DNA from: Zhihengliuella halotolerans
GTDB lineage: Bacteria > Actinomycetota > Actinomycetes > Actinomycetales > Micrococcaceae
DNA length: 64,000 nt
Reading direction: 5' to 3'
NCBI RefSeq assembly: GCF_004217565.1
Contig: NZ_SHLA01000001.1
Coordinates: forward strand, 2,418,001 to 2,482,000
Of this stretch, positions 26,699 through 35,626 are shown piece by piece. The notes under the pieces are model-generated. The model worked only from the letters and a program-made list of their open reading frames with translations. It was not told where the DNA came from and did not search any database. How positions within the stretch are numbered: position 1 is the stretch's first letter; each line of letters begins with the position of its first letter. The position numbers and the translations under genes are program-made.

Positions 26699-28252
26699 TC
26701 AGCCGTCCTGGACGGTGAACTCGATCCGGTGCCAGCCGCTGGCACCGTCCGGCACGGGGTCGGCGCGTTCGCTCGTCTGCAGCTCCCCGTCGCCGTCGGT
26801 CGCGCGCACCGTGACGCTGTGCCGCCCCGGTGTCGCGCCGTCCCACGCGAAGGACCACTGCCGCCACGAGTCGGCGCCGCCGTCGGCGGCCAGCGTCGCG
26901 GCCTGCCACTCGCCGTCGTCGATCTGGACCTCCACCGCGGAGATCCCCCGCTGCTGGGCCCACGCCGTCCCGCCGATCATGACCTCCCCGGCCGGAACCG
27001 AGGCGAAGGAACGCGGGACGTCTACGCGCGAGGCCAGCTTGATGGGCCCCTCCGCCGACCACCCGCGATCCGTCCAGTAGGCCGAATCGTCGGCGAAGCG
27101 GGTGACCTTGAGGTCTTCGAGCCACTTGGTCGCGGAGACGTAGCCGTAGAGCCCGGGCACCACCATCCGCACGGGGAAGCCGTGCTGGGCCGGGAGCGGC
27201 TCGCCGTTCATGCCCACGGCGAGCAGGGAGTTCCTCTCATCCGTCAGCGCCTCGATCGGGGTCCCTGCGGTGAAGCCATCCACGCTGCGGGAGAGCACCA
27301 TGTCGGCGGACGGGTCGACGCCGGCCCGCTCGAGCAGCCGTCTCACCGGCACGCCGAGCCACCGCGCGTTGCCGGCGAGGTCGCCGCCGACGGGGTTCGA
27401 GACACAGGTGAGCGTGACGTCTGCTTCGACAAGGTCCTCGGCGAGAAGTTCGTCGAAGCCGATCTCGATCTCCTGCTCCACGAGCCCATGGATCCGCAGG
27501 CGCCACGTGGACGGGTCGATCCGCGGCACGGACAGGGCCGTGTCGATGCGGTAGAAGTCGTCGTTCGGGGAGACGAACGGCGGCATGCCGGGCACCGGAC
27601 TGGAGACCCCGTCCGGCAGCGCCGGGGCCGCGACCGCCGGCGCGGGCAACCGGATCGCGTCGCGAACCGCGGCGATGCCGCTGCGGGCGCTCGAGGCGGC
27701 GCGCCCGGCGACGAGAAGTGCCACACCCACGACGGCGGCGCCGGCGGTGCCGAGCAGGAAGCGGCGACGGCCGGTCGCGTCGTCGGCGGCTGCCTCGACG
27801 CTCCCGCCAGCTGCCCGCTGCGCGAGGCGCGCGAGGGCCCAGAGGACGACCGCACCGGCGACGGTGCCGACCAAGGTCGGGACGACGTCGATCAGCGTGG
27901 TGCCGGAGCGGGAGACGACCACCAGGGAGGACCCGATGCCGAGGATCACGACGGCGCCGAGCGCCGCCGAGCGGTGCTTGCGCGCGAGCAGACCGATCCC
28001 GGCGGCCAGGATCAGCACCACCAGGAACATCGTCGCGAAGAGCGCGATCTTGTCGTAGATGCCGAACAGCGCGATCGCGGCGTCCTTGACCCACGGCGGG
28101 ATGATGTCGATGAAGGCCCCGCCGATGGAGACGAGCGGCGCCGACGCCGCGGCGAAGAAGACGGAGAGTGCCTCGGCCGTACCGAGGAGGACGAGGGCGG
28201 CGGCGATGCCCGAGAGCATGTAACGCCATCCGGAGCGAAATACGTGTGCCAT
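26699..28252 (-). CDS. Membrane-anchored molybdopterin oxidoreductase (sulfite-oxidase/YedY fold)
   Basis: 517 residues. Four hydrophobic segments fill residues 1 to about 145, then a fifth segment preceded by RRRFLLGTAG resembles a twin-arginine-type anchor. The catalytic domain (from about 200) belongs to the oxidoreductase molybdopterin-binding family; the molybdenum-ligand cysteine is Cys283 in LTCVSNPVGG. A Mo-co dimerisation-like Ig domain ends the protein. The substrate (for example a sulfoxide or sulfite) is unknown. It lies 44 bases behind rskA, so it is probably cotranscribed with sigK-rskA. Similar oxidoreductases belong to the mycobacterial SigK regulon context. Confidence 0.87.
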   Translation of the reverse strand: MAHVFRSGWRYMLSGIAAALVLLGTAEALSVFFAAASAPLVSIGGAFIDIIPPWVKDAAIALFGIYDKIALFATMFLVVLILAAGIGLLARKHRSAALGAVVILGIGSSLVVVSRSGTTLIDVVPTLVGTVAGAVVLWALARLAQRAAGGSVEAAADDATGRRRFLLGTAGAAVVGVALLVAGRAASSARSGIAAVRDAIRLPAPAVAAPALPDGVSSPVPGMPPFVSPNDDFYRIDTALSVPRIDPSTWRLRIHGLVEQEIEIGFDELLAEDLVEADVTLTCVSNPVGGDLAGNARWLGVPVRRLLERAGVDPSADMVLSRSVDGFTAGTPIEALTDERNSLLAVGMNGEPLPAQHGFPVRMVVPGLYGYVSATKWLEDLKVTRFADDSAYWTDRGWSAEGPIKLASRVDVPRSFASVPAGEVMIGGTAWAQQRGISAVEVQIDDGEWQAATLAADGGADSWRQWSFAWDGATPGRHSVTVRATDGDGELQTSERADPVPDGASGWHRIEFTVQDG

Positions 28253-28296
28253 GTCGATGACCCCTTGCGATGTCAGTGGGTCGGCACCGGTGCGGA

Positions 28297-29166
28297 CTAG
28301 AGTTCGCTGAGCACGATCGGATCGGTGGTCGGTTGCTCTGACCCGGTCGCTGGCTCGACAGTGATGCCGATGTGGGTGATGCCCTCCATGGGGCCCTCGA
28401 GGATCTTGCTTTCAGCGCCGGATGCTTCCGCTTCGGATAGCATGCCGGCGGGTGCTGCCCCGTCGTCCGAGATCAGCCACAGCTCGTAGGCGCGGCCTTC
28501 AGGGAGTTCTGGCAGGTTGGATGACGCAAGGACCATGACGCCCTCTTCAGCGGAGTAGCTCAGATGAATCATGCCGCCGCTCGAGGACGGGGCGTTGGTC
28601 ATCTTGGCGTCGGAGGCGGTCATGATCTGGCCGACCATCTCCTGGTAGCGGGCCGTGTCCGCCAGCAGCTGCTTCGTCTCGTCCAGCTCGTTCTGCTGGA
28701 CCATGACGACTCCGGTCAGGACCCCGCTCGAGAGCAGGAGTACCGTGGCCGCCGCGGCGAGAATCCGCGTGGACTGCTGCTTGCGACGGAAAGCGTCGAG
28801 TGAGACCACGTCGTCCCCGGGCGATTCCTGCTCGGGCGCGATCTCCCGCTGTTCCAGGGGCGCTGGCGAGGCGGCGGGAGCGGCGTGTTCTGCCGCCGCC
28901 GGTTCGTCCACGCCGTCGTCCTGCTTCGGCATCGGCGGCAGCTGCCGCGTCTGCTTGATCGCGGACATGATGTCTTTCTTGAGACGCGGCGGCGGGGTCT
29001 CGGAACCAGCGGCAGCCGCGAGATGCGTGGCGGTCTCGGCGAGACTCCGCGCTTCTTCGGCGGCCTCAGGGTTCTCGTCGAGGTAGGCCTCAACCTCTGC
29101 CCGCTCGGCGTCCTCGAGGGCGTTGAGGGCCCAGGCGCCCGTCGATGAATGCTTGTGATCGCTCAT
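28297..29166 (-). CDS. rskA: Anti-sigma factor RskA (anti-SigK)
   Basis: 289 residues. The cytoplasmic N-terminal part (about residues 1-130) carries the zinc-less anti-sigma start WALNALEDAERAEVEAYL. One membrane segment follows (ILAAAATVLLLSSGVLTGVVMV), then an external RskA domain (MIHLSYSAEEGVMVLASSNLPELPEGRAYELWL). It would hold SigK inactive until regulated intramembrane proteolysis. The start overlaps the sigK stop (TAATG). Confidence 0.92.
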   Translation of the reverse strand: MSDHKHSSTGAWALNALEDAERAEVEAYLDENPEAAEEARSLAETATHLAAAAGSETPPPRLKKDIMSAIKQTRQLPPMPKQDDGVDEPAAAEHAAPAASPAPLEQREIAPEQESPGDDVVSLDAFRRKQQSTRILAAAATVLLLSSGVLTGVVMVQQNELDETKQLLADTARYQEMVGQIMTASDAKMTNAPSSSGGMIHLSYSAEEGVMVLASSNLPELPEGRAYELWLISDDGAAPAGMLSEAEASGAESKILEGPMEGITHIGITVEPATGSEQPTTDPIVLSEL

Positions 29167-29774
29167 TACGCCACCCCCAACCTGTCTCTCAGTATGATCA
29201 TTCCGTCGCGTATGCGAGTTTTTACGGTTCCCAGCGGTACCTGAAGCAGGGTCGCCACCTCCCGGTGCGTGTAACCCCCGTAATAGGCCAGCCGGATCGC
29301 GTCCCGCTGCATTTCAGTCAGCGTCTCCAGCGCTTTGAGCACGCGGTCGACGTCGGCCCTCAACACGGCGACATCTGCGACATCGTCCGTGGTCTCCTGG
29401 AATTCCTTGATGCCCTGGGCGAGGTCCCGCTTGTTGCTCGAGACCGTCGCGCGGACCTTGTCGACGGCCCGGCGATGGGCCACCGTGCAGATCCAGGATC
29501 TCGCGGAGCCCCGGTCGGCGTCGTAGCGCGTCGCGTGCTGCCAAACCTCGACGAAGACTTCCTGGAGGACTTCTTCGCTGAGATCCGGGTCGCGGACGAC
29601 CCGTTTGATGAGACCGAAGACCAGAGCGGCGGAGTCGTCGTAGAGCGCTTCGAAGGCGTCTTCGTCGCCGAGCGAAACGCGGGCGAGAAGATCGTTCAAC
29701 GTCGCGGGCTCGGAGTCGTTCCGCGCAGTACCGGGCAGTTTCATTACCCCCATAGTTTCATATGAGGCGTTCAT
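29166..29774 (-). CDS. sigK: ECF RNA polymerase sigma factor SigK
   Basis: 202 residues with region 2 (DAFEALYDDSAALVFGLIKR, then the VFVEVWQHATRYD segment) and region 4 (LTEMQRDAIRLAYYGGYTHREVA, then LLQVPLGTVKTRIRDG). The pairing with rskA and a fasciclin lipoprotein identifies it as SigK, which in mycobacteria turns on the MPT70/MPT83 fasciclin antigens. Alternative in-frame ATGs exist at codons 8 and 11; the first one has a GGAGAGGGG-like site some 14 bases upstream. Confidence 0.92.
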   Translation of the reverse strand: MNASYETMGVMKLPGTARNDSEPATLNDLLARVSLGDEDAFEALYDDSAALVFGLIKRVVRDPDLSEEVLQEVFVEVWQHATRYDADRGSARSWICTVAHRRAVDKVRATVSSNKRDLAQGIKEFQETTDDVADVAVLRADVDRVLKALETLTEMQRDAIRLAYYGGYTHREVATLLQVPLGTVKTRIRDGMIILRDRLGVA

Positions 29775-29839
29775 GACCGCTCCGACCCCTCTCCACTTCT
29801 GTCCGTGTCGCCCACGTCACGTACTGACTGGGCGGAGAC

Positions 29840-29873
29840 CACGGGTCCCGGAGCATGCACCCCGGGACCCGTG
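29840..29873 (-). terminator. Terminator between the fasciclin gene and sigK
   Basis: Perfect 12-bp stem (29840-29851 and 29862-29873) with a 10-base loop, 15 bases after the fasciclin stop codon. Confidence 0.75.
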
Positions 29874-29887
29874 CCGCTCGCGAGTTC

Positions 29888-30562
29888 CTACATGTCGTCC
29901 GAGGCCGGCATCAGGACTTCGTCGACCAGGTAGACGGTCGCGTTGGCGGTCTGGACTCCGCCGCAGATGACGTTGGCGCCGTTGACGGTGAGTTCGTCAC
30001 CCTCTCCGGCGACCTCGACGGTGCCGCCCTGAACCGTGGTCTGCTCGCCGACGATGTCGTCCGGAGCGATCTGCCCGGGGACCACGTGGTAGGTCAGGAT
30101 CGTGGTGAGGGTGTCGGCGTCGCTGACAACACCGTTCAGGTCGTCCTCGGGGATGGCCGCGAAGGCGTCATCGACCGGGGCGAACACGGTGAACTCGTCG
30201 CTGTTGAGCGTGTCAACCAGGTTGACATCCTCGTTCAGCTCGCCGGAGACGGCCGCGGTCAGGGTCGTCAGCAGCGGGTTGTTCGAGGCCGCGACGGCCA
30301 CCGGGTCCTGAGCCATGCCGGCAACCGAGCCGTCACCCTCGGGAACCTGCTCGGCGTAGGCCGCACAGCCGGGGCCGACCAGGTTGGCCGCCGGATCCAT
30401 CTCCTCGGCCTCCTCCGTGGCGGGAGCCGAAGAGCTCATGTCCTCCGCCATCGGGCTGGAGGACGACATGTCGTCCGGAGTGTCGCCCGAGGAACAGGCG
30501 GCGAGGGCGAAAGCAGCGGTGGCGAGGACGCCGAAGACGGGAAGGAAGCGATTGTTCTTCAT
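29888..30562 (-). CDS. Fasciclin-domain lipoprotein (MPT70/MPT83-like)
   Basis: 224 residues from ATG 30562, which has AAGGAGA upstream. The lipobox FALAAC puts the lipidated Cys at residue 23. An Asp/Ser/Met-rich linker follows, then one FAS1 domain ([20 protein letters not shown], then the [17 protein letters not shown] and LTYHVVPGQ motifs). Two Cys residues in the mature part (GCAAY, VICGG) match the disulfide of MPT70-type proteins. It is probably surface-exposed and SigK-controlled. Its own terminators stand on both sides. Confidence 0.93.
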   Translation of the reverse strand: MKNNRFLPVFGVLATAAFALAACSSGDTPDDMSSSSPMAEDMSSSAPATEEAEEMDPAANLVGPGCAAYAEQVPEGDGSVAGMAQDPVAVAASNNPLLTTLTAAVSGELNEDVNLVDTLNSDEFTVFAPVDDAFAAIPEDDLNGVVSDADTLTTILTYHVVPGQIAPDDIVGEQTTVQGGTVEVAGEGDELTVNGANVICGGVQTANATVYLVDEVLMPASDDM

Positions 30563-30608
30563 GACATTTCTCCTTGGTTGTGTGCCAAACAATGGCGTGT
30601 GCGAATTT

Positions 30609-30646
30609 CTCGACGGGTACCGACCGTGCTGTGGCCGGTACCCGAG
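30609..30646 (-). terminator. Terminator after the DUF4383 gene
   Basis: A 12-bp stem (30614-30625 with 30633-30644; one mismatch) around a 7-base loop, flanked by CTC/GAG. It lies 10 bases downstream of the DUF4383 stop and before the fasciclin gene. Confidence 0.65.
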
Positions 30647-30655
30647 CTTGGGACC

Positions 30656-31111
30656 TCAGGCCGTAGCGGCGTGGAGGTTCTTCCGGCGCCCGAGGATCAG
30701 TCCTAGGGCGACCATGCCGATGCCGAGTCCGAAGTGCAGGACGTTGTCGGCACCATTGACCGGAACGAAGTTTGCGGGGCTGCCGTGCGGCACCAGGACG
30801 CCGTAGACGCCGAGGACCAGGTAGACGACGCCGCCCCAGACGAGGTAGCGAATGGCCCCCGCGTTTCCGCGCCCTGCGGCGATGCCGAGAACACCGAAGA
30901 GCAGGTGCACCACGTTGTGGAGCACGGAGACCTGGAAGAGGCCCAGAAGCATGGCCTCGGAGTGGTGGGAGGCGAACGTGAGGTCGCCGATGTTGCTCGT
31001 GATGCCGGGAACGAATCCCAGAACGCCCACCAGCAGGAAGACCACGCCGACCGTGCGAGCTGCGAGTGCAACTGCGGACCGTCGCGTCACCTGAGCTGCG
31101 GAACTGTTCAT
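30656..31111 (-). CDS. DUF4383 membrane protein
   Basis: 151 residues with four hydrophobic segments (about 15-40, 50-75, 85-108, 122-142). The pattern NVVHLLFGVLGIAAGR and NVLHFGLGIGMVALG is diagnostic of DUF4383, common in actinobacteria and of unknown function. It is upstream of the fasciclin gene on the same strand, with a candidate SigK promoter, so it may belong to the SigK regulon. An AAAGGAGC site precedes the ATG. Confidence 0.88.
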   Translation of the reverse strand: MNSSAAQVTRRSAVALAARTVGVVFLLVGVLGFVPGITSNIGDLTFASHHSEAMLLGLFQVSVLHNVVHLLFGVLGIAAGRGNAGAIRYLVWGGVVYLVLGVYGVLVPHGSPANFVPVNGADNVLHFGLGIGMVALGLILGRRKNLHAATA

Positions 31112-31164
31112 CGTGTGCTCCTTTGTCGATGTGTTGTCACCGCCGTTGCGCGGTCACATGAACA

Positions 31165-31192
31165 ATTCGGAGCGGACGGGGAATCGGATTGG
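31165..31192 (-). promoter_or_regulatory. Candidate SigK-type promoter of the DUF4383 gene
   Basis: On the minus strand: CCAATC (-35), 16 bases, CCGAAT (-10). The mycobacterial SigK consensus is CCATCC-N16/17-CCGAAT, so the -10 is identical and the -35 close. The predicted transcription start is about 47 bases before the start codon. Confidence 0.5.
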
Positions 31193-31268
31193 AGAATTCG
31201 CAAAGTTTTTTTGCGGTGTCCACATCCGCGACGTCAGCGCGCCCCGGGACGTGACCCTGACCCCGAAC

Positions 31269-31298
31269 TTGACCTTGACCCCCAGGGCAAGGTTTAGC
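31269..31298 (+). promoter_or_regulatory. MerR-type promoter-operator with stretched spacer
   Basis: -35 TTGACC at 31269-31274 and a -10-like TTTAGC at 31293-31298 are 18 bases apart (19 if TTAGCG is used), longer than the usual 17. The spacer is filled by a dyad, CCTTGaCC...GGgCAAGG, at 31273-31292. This is the classic MerR activator layout, where the protein untwists the DNA to align the two boxes. Several TGACC repeats lie just upstream. Confidence 0.6.
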
Positions 31299-31318
31299 GT
31301 TGGCAGCAGGAGGTGGAC

Positions 31319-32263
31319 ATGCTGATCGGAGAACTGGCGCGTCGGGCGCAGGTGACGGTGAAAGCCGTCCGTTATTACGAGAGCATCGGTCTGTTGGAAC
31401 CGGCTCGCATGGTCAACGGGTACCGCTCGTTCGACCAGGACCATCTACGTGCGGTCACCGAGATCCGCGAGCTCTCCGCTCTCGGGATCCCACCGCAGAA
31501 AGCCGGACCGTTCCTCGAGTGCTTGGACCTCGGGCACGAGCGCGGCGATGAATGTGTGAGTTCACTGGCGGTGTACCGCGACACGATCGCTGACCTCAAC
31601 CAGATGATCGGCGCCCTGGCGCGGCGTCGTGACGCGTTGCAGCAACGCCTCGACCGCAGTGCAGGGCTGGGCTTTCGGGACAACGCTCCGGTGACCGACA
31701 TTCCGACTCTTCCCACTGGTCTCCCGGTTCCCGACGACGACGGCGGCGCGGCCCACCTGCCGGGGATGCTGCTGCCCGATCTGACGCTCCCCACCAGCGA
31801 CGGCCGCAGCGCGCCGCTAAGCACGCTGGGCGCGGGGCGGTCCGTGATCTATCTGTACCCCCTGACGGGCCGGCCGGGGGTCGACCTGCCGGACGGGTGG
31901 GACGCGATCCCTGGAGCTCGCGGCTGCTCCACCGAGGCCTGCGATTTCCGCGACCACTTCGATGAGCTGCGTGCAGCCGGAGTGGACCAGGTCTTCGGCC
32001 TGTCCAGCCAGGACGCCGACTACCAGGCCGAGGTCGTGGAGAGGTTGCGGCTGCCATTCGCCATGATCTCCGACGAGGACTTCGCCCTCGCCGATGCGCT
32101 CGATCTGCCAACGTTCGCCGCTGCCGGGCACGAGCGCCTGTACGCACGCCTCACGCTGATCGTTCGCGACGGGGTGATCGAGCATGTCTTCTACCCGATC
32201 TTCCCGCCGAACGAGCACGCGCGGCAGGTCCTGCGCTGGCTGCGCGAGCACGCCATTCACTAA
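31319..32263 (+). CDS. MerR regulator fused to a peroxiredoxin (BCP-like) domain
   Basis: 314 residues from ATG 31319, with AGGAGG 5 bases upstream. Residues 1-70 are a MerR winged-helix DNA-binding domain (MLIGELARRAQVTVKAVRYY), followed by a dimerisation coiled coil to about residue 110. Residues from about 140 onward form an AhpC/TSA-type thioredoxin fold; GCSTEACDFRD carries Cys203 and Cys208, five apart as in bacterioferritin-comigratory peroxiredoxins. The fusion suggests a regulator that senses peroxide or thiol state with its own redox cysteines. A stretched MerR promoter precedes it. Confidence 0.88.
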   Translation: MLIGELARRAQVTVKAVRYYESIGLLEPARMVNGYRSFDQDHLRAVTEIRELSALGIPPQKAGPFLECLDLGHERGDECVSSLAVYRDTIADLNQMIGALARRRDALQQRLDRSAGLGFRDNAPVTDIPTLPTGLPVPDDDGGAAHLPGMLLPDLTLPTSDGRSAPLSTLGAGRSVIYLYPLTGRPGVDLPDGWDAIPGARGCSTEACDFRDHFDELRAAGVDQVFGLSSQDADYQAEVVERLRLPFAMISDEDFALADALDLPTFAAAGHERLYARLTLIVRDGVIEHVFYPIFPPNEHARQVLRWLREHAIH

Positions 32264-32332
32264 CTCCTGCCCACTCCTCCCACCAGGCACGTCGTCGTGC
32301 ACGCGCCCCCAGAAAACTGAACAGGAACACTC

Positions 32333-33235
32333 ATGAACAGCCTCTTCACTGGCCTCAGCGCCTTCCCGCTTACCCCGCTGCACCACGACGTCGTCGATGA
32401 GGCCGCGTTCGTCCACCTGGTCCAGCACCTCGCCTCAGCCGGAGTGGACTCGATCACCGCGCTTGGATCAACGGGCTCTTACGCCTATCTCACGTCCGAA
32501 GAGCGGGCCCGGGTCGCCCGCCTCGCCGTCGAGCACGCCGGAGATACGCCGGTGTTCGTGGGCGTCGGGGCCCTGCGCACCGCACACGTCCTCACGCACG
32601 TTGAAAGTGCGGAGGCGGCGGGCGCCGCAGGCGTCCTGCTGGCGCCCATGAGCTATCAGCCGCTCACGGACGACGACGTGTTCGAGTTGTTCCGCACCGT
32701 CACCGAGCGCACCGACCTGCCCGTCATCGTCTACGACAATCCCGGTACCACGCACTTCACGTTCACCACCGAGCTCTACACCCGGATCGCGCAACTCGCC
32801 GGTGTGGCGTCGATCAAGATCCCCGCCTGCCCCGCCGACCCCGGGCAGGCACGCGAACATGTCGCCGCCATCCGGTCCGCGCTACCGAACCACGTCACGA
32901 TCGGCATCTCCGGGGACGCGTCCGCTGCTGCGGGGCTGAACGCCGGCTGCGACGCCTGGTATTCGGTCATCGGCGGAACCCTCCCGCATCCAGCCGTGGC
33001 GATCGCCCGCGCCGCGCGTGAAGGCCGGGCGGACGAGGCGAGGACCACATCGGAGCGCCTCGCGCCGTTGTGGGGTTTGTTCGCTGAACTCGGCGGTTCC
33101 CTCCGCGTCGTCGCCGCGATCGCCGAACACCTCGGTCTCGCATCCGCGCAGTGCCTGCCGTTGCCGATTCAGGGCCTCACGAGCACCCAACGTGCACGAG
33201 TCATCGACGTGCTCGACGAGCTCGGTCTTGGGTAG
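32333..33235 (+). CDS. Dihydrodipicolinate synthase/N-acetylneuraminate lyase family protein
   Basis: 300 residues, TIM-barrel aldolase of the DapA family. The Schiff-base lysine is Lys162 in SIKIPA and the catalytic Tyr is Tyr134 in VYDNPGTT, the same spacing as E. coli DapA. The N-terminal GSTGSY loop replaces the GTTGE of true DapA, so this is probably a catabolic or accessory aldolase rather than the lysine enzyme. It lies 69 bases after the MerR fusion gene and just ahead of an MFS gene. Confidence 0.85.
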   Translation: MNSLFTGLSAFPLTPLHHDVVDEAAFVHLVQHLASAGVDSITALGSTGSYAYLTSEERARVARLAVEHAGDTPVFVGVGALRTAHVLTHVESAEAAGAAGVLLAPMSYQPLTDDDVFELFRTVTERTDLPVIVYDNPGTTHFTFTTELYTRIAQLAGVASIKIPACPADPGQAREHVAAIRSALPNHVTIGISGDASAAAGLNAGCDAWYSVIGGTLPHPAVAIARAAREGRADEARTTSERLAPLWGLFAELGGSLRVVAAIAEHLGLASAQCLPLPIQGLTSTQRARVIDVLDELGLG

Positions 33236-33275
33236 CGACGGGACACCGCCCGGTTCCCGCGGGCGGTCGTGGGCG

Positions 33276-34430
33276 GTGGTGCGCTACGTCTTCGCCGCGA
33301 CTCTAGTGCGCTCTGCCGACGGTGGCGCGGTGGTGGCGATCGTGCTCCTCTCGCATGCCGCGGGTCAGCCAGGCTGGGTCTCCGGCCTGTTGGGCGCGTC
33401 GATCACCGCTCCCCACCTGCTCGGCCCCTTCATCGCGCGCCGCCTCGACACCGCCCACGACGGGCGGAAAGTCATCGCCGTTTCTGCGCTGGCTCACGGC
33501 CTCCTCCTCGGTGCGGCAGCGCTTGCACTGCCCGTGACCTGGCCGATAATCCCCGCGGTGTTGCTGGTCCTCTCGGGGCTGTTCGGCCCCATGCTTACGG
33601 GAGGCGTCAGCAGCCGGCTCCCGTCGATCGCAGGTCCATCGCAAAGGAGCCAACGCAGGGCACAGAGCTGGGACGTCGCCAGCTACGGCATCAGCGGCAC
33701 GCTGGGGCCAGCGGCCGTCGCATCCGTCGCTGCGTTGAGCGGGCCGTTGCCGGCGACGCTCATGCTCGCCGGCGCGGCAGTGATCGGCGCCGGCGCGGTC
33801 ATGGCCCTGCCCCGGCAGCAGGAACACGTCGTCGCCACCGATGTCCCGTCTCCCCTGCGGACCCTCGGGCTGATCGTGCGGTCGGGGCCGCTGCGGCGCA
33901 CGCTCGGGCTGACCGTCGTGGTCGCATTCTCCGTCGCCATGCTGCCGATCTACGCCGTGTCCATCGCGCCGCACCTCGGCGCGCCGGCACTGGCGGGCAC
34001 ACTGGTCGCCGGCTACGGCGTCGGCAGCCTCGCCGGCTCGGCGCTGCTGATGATCTGGCCCCTGCGCGGCGACGCCGATCGGCTCACCGTGCTCCTCGCC
34101 GCCGCCGTCGCATGCGCCCTACTCCTCGTCATCCCCGCCCAGAGCCTTGCGACGGCCATCGCAGTCTTCACCCTGGCGGGGATCGCCAACTCCTTGTTCT
34201 TCGCTGCAACCCTGGCCGCCCGCAGCGAGTACGCGCCGGTGCTCTCGCGCGGCCAGGTGTTCATCTGGGTGGGCGCGCTCAAGATCGCTGCGGGTTCTGC
34301 CGGCACCGCGGTTGCCGGCACCCTGATCACAGGTTCCGCTTGGTTGCCGCTCACCGCCGCGGCGGGCATGTGCGGCCTAGCGGCCGCAGTCACCGCCTTG
34401 GGAAGACGTGGGGACCAGCGCTCGGCCTGA
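33276..34430 (+). CDS. MFS transporter
   Basis: About 384 residues and 12 predicted membrane segments, with MFS features such as a loop after helix 2 (ARRLDTAHDGRKV). It is probably a drug or metabolite exporter. The start is uncertain: GTG codons at 33276 and 33279 sit just before the first membrane segment, and a TTG near 33226 overlaps the stop of the DapA-like gene. The frame is open further upstream in antisense-like sequence. Confidence 0.78.
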   Translation: MVRYVFAATLVRSADGGAVVAIVLLSHAAGQPGWVSGLLGASITAPHLLGPFIARRLDTAHDGRKVIAVSALAHGLLLGAAALALPVTWPIIPAVLLVLSGLFGPMLTGGVSSRLPSIAGPSQRSQRRAQSWDVASYGISGTLGPAAVASVAALSGPLPATLMLAGAAVIGAGAVMALPRQQEHVVATDVPSPLRTLGLIVRSGPLRRTLGLTVVVAFSVAMLPIYAVSIAPHLGAPALAGTLVAGYGVGSLAGSALLMIWPLRGDADRLTVLLAAAVACALLLVIPAQSLATAIAVFTLAGIANSLFFAATLAARSEYAPVLSRGQVFIWVGALKIAAGSAGTAVAGTLITGSAWLPLTAAAGMCGLAAAVTALGRRGDQRSA

Positions 34431-34514
34431 CCGCTGCGGAAGCGGCCGGAATGCGCCCGCGACCCGTCGAACCGTTCTCGGAATATCGGGGCGGGCTCCG
34501 GAGTTGACGCAGGC

Positions 34515-35537
34515 GTGAAGAACATCGGCTTCCTGTCCTTCGGTCACTGGACCGACCACCCGCAATCCGGCACGCGCAGCGCCTCGGACGCGCTGCTGCA
34601 GGCGATCGATCTCGCGGTCGCCGCTGAGGAGCTCGGCGCGGACGGCGCGTACTTCCGCGTCCACCACTTCGCGCAGCAGTACGCCTCCCCGTTCCCGCTG
34701 CTCGCGGCGATCGGTGCGAAGACCAGCCGGATCGAGATCGGCACGGGCGTGATCGACATGCGCTACGAGAACCCGCTCTACATGGCCGAAGACGCCGGCG
34801 CCGCGGACCTGATCTCGGGCGGGCGCCTGCAGCTCGGCATCAGCCGCGGCTCACCCGAGCAGGTCATCGACGGCTGGCGCTATTTCGGCTTCGAGCCGGC
34901 CGAGGGTCAGTCGGACGCCGACATGGGCCGCGCGCACACCGAGCGCCTGCTGGAGGTACTCACCGGCAAGGGCTTCGCCGAGCCGAATCCGTCGCCGATG
35001 TTCCCGAACCCGCCCGGGCTGCTCCGCGTCGAACCGCACTCCCCTGGGCTGCGCGATCGCATCTGGTGGGGCTCCGGCTCCACGGCCACCGCCAAGTGGG
35101 CGGCGAAGCTGGGCATGAACCTGCAGTCCTCCACCCTCAAGGACGACGAGAACGGCAAGCCCTTCCACGTGCAGCAGGCTGAGCAGATCGAGGTCTACCG
35201 GCAGGCATGGAAGGAGGCCGGCCACGAGCGCACGCCGCGCGTCTCGGTCAGCCGCAGCATCTTCGCACTCACCGACGAGCGCGACTGGCAGTACTTCGGC
35301 CGCGACCGGTTCAGCTCGGACCAGGTGGGCAACATCGACGAGAAGACGCGTGCCATCTTCGGCCGCTCCTACGCGGGCACCCCGGACGAGCTCGTCGCCA
35401 CGCTGGCCGAGGACGAGGCCGTCGCCGCCGCCGACACCCTCCTGCTCACGGTCCCGAACCAGCTGGGCGTCGACTACAACGCCCACGTCATCGAGTCGAT
35501 CCTCAAGCACGTCGCGCCGGAACTCGGCTGGCGCTGA
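34515..35537 (+). CDS. LLM-class (luciferase-like) flavin-dependent oxidoreductase
   Basis: 340 residues, TIM-barrel bacterial-luciferase fold. The start MKNIGFLSFGHW, the AAEELGADGAYFRVHHFAQQ helix, the IEIGTGVIDMRYENP strand and the LISGGRLQLGISRG motif all match the LLM family. It uses reduced FMN and oxygen on an unknown substrate. The start is GTG at 34515. A convergent lipoprotein gene follows, with a terminator between. Confidence 0.88.
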   Translation: MKNIGFLSFGHWTDHPQSGTRSASDALLQAIDLAVAAEELGADGAYFRVHHFAQQYASPFPLLAAIGAKTSRIEIGTGVIDMRYENPLYMAEDAGAADLISGGRLQLGISRGSPEQVIDGWRYFGFEPAEGQSDADMGRAHTERLLEVLTGKGFAEPNPSPMFPNPPGLLRVEPHSPGLRDRIWWGSGSTATAKWAAKLGMNLQSSTLKDDENGKPFHVQQAEQIEVYRQAWKEAGHERTPRVSVSRSIFALTDERDWQYFGRDRFSSDQVGNIDEKTRAIFGRSYAGTPDELVATLAEDEAVAAADTLLLTVPNQLGVDYNAHVIESILKHVAPELGWR

Positions 35538-35586
35538 GGCGCCCGCCGCTCAGGACGGCGAAGAGAGCACGACGTCGTCGCTCGCC

Positions 35587-35618
35587 GATCCTGCGCGCCA
35601 TCCCGGGCGCGCAGGGTC
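35587..35618. terminator. Terminator hairpin between convergent genes
   Basis: GATCCTGCGCGCC pairs with GGCGCGCAGGGTC (13 bp with one wobble, small loop). It lies between the LLM oxidoreductase and the lipoprotein gene. Confidence 0.6.
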
Positions 35619-35626
35619 GGCCACGA

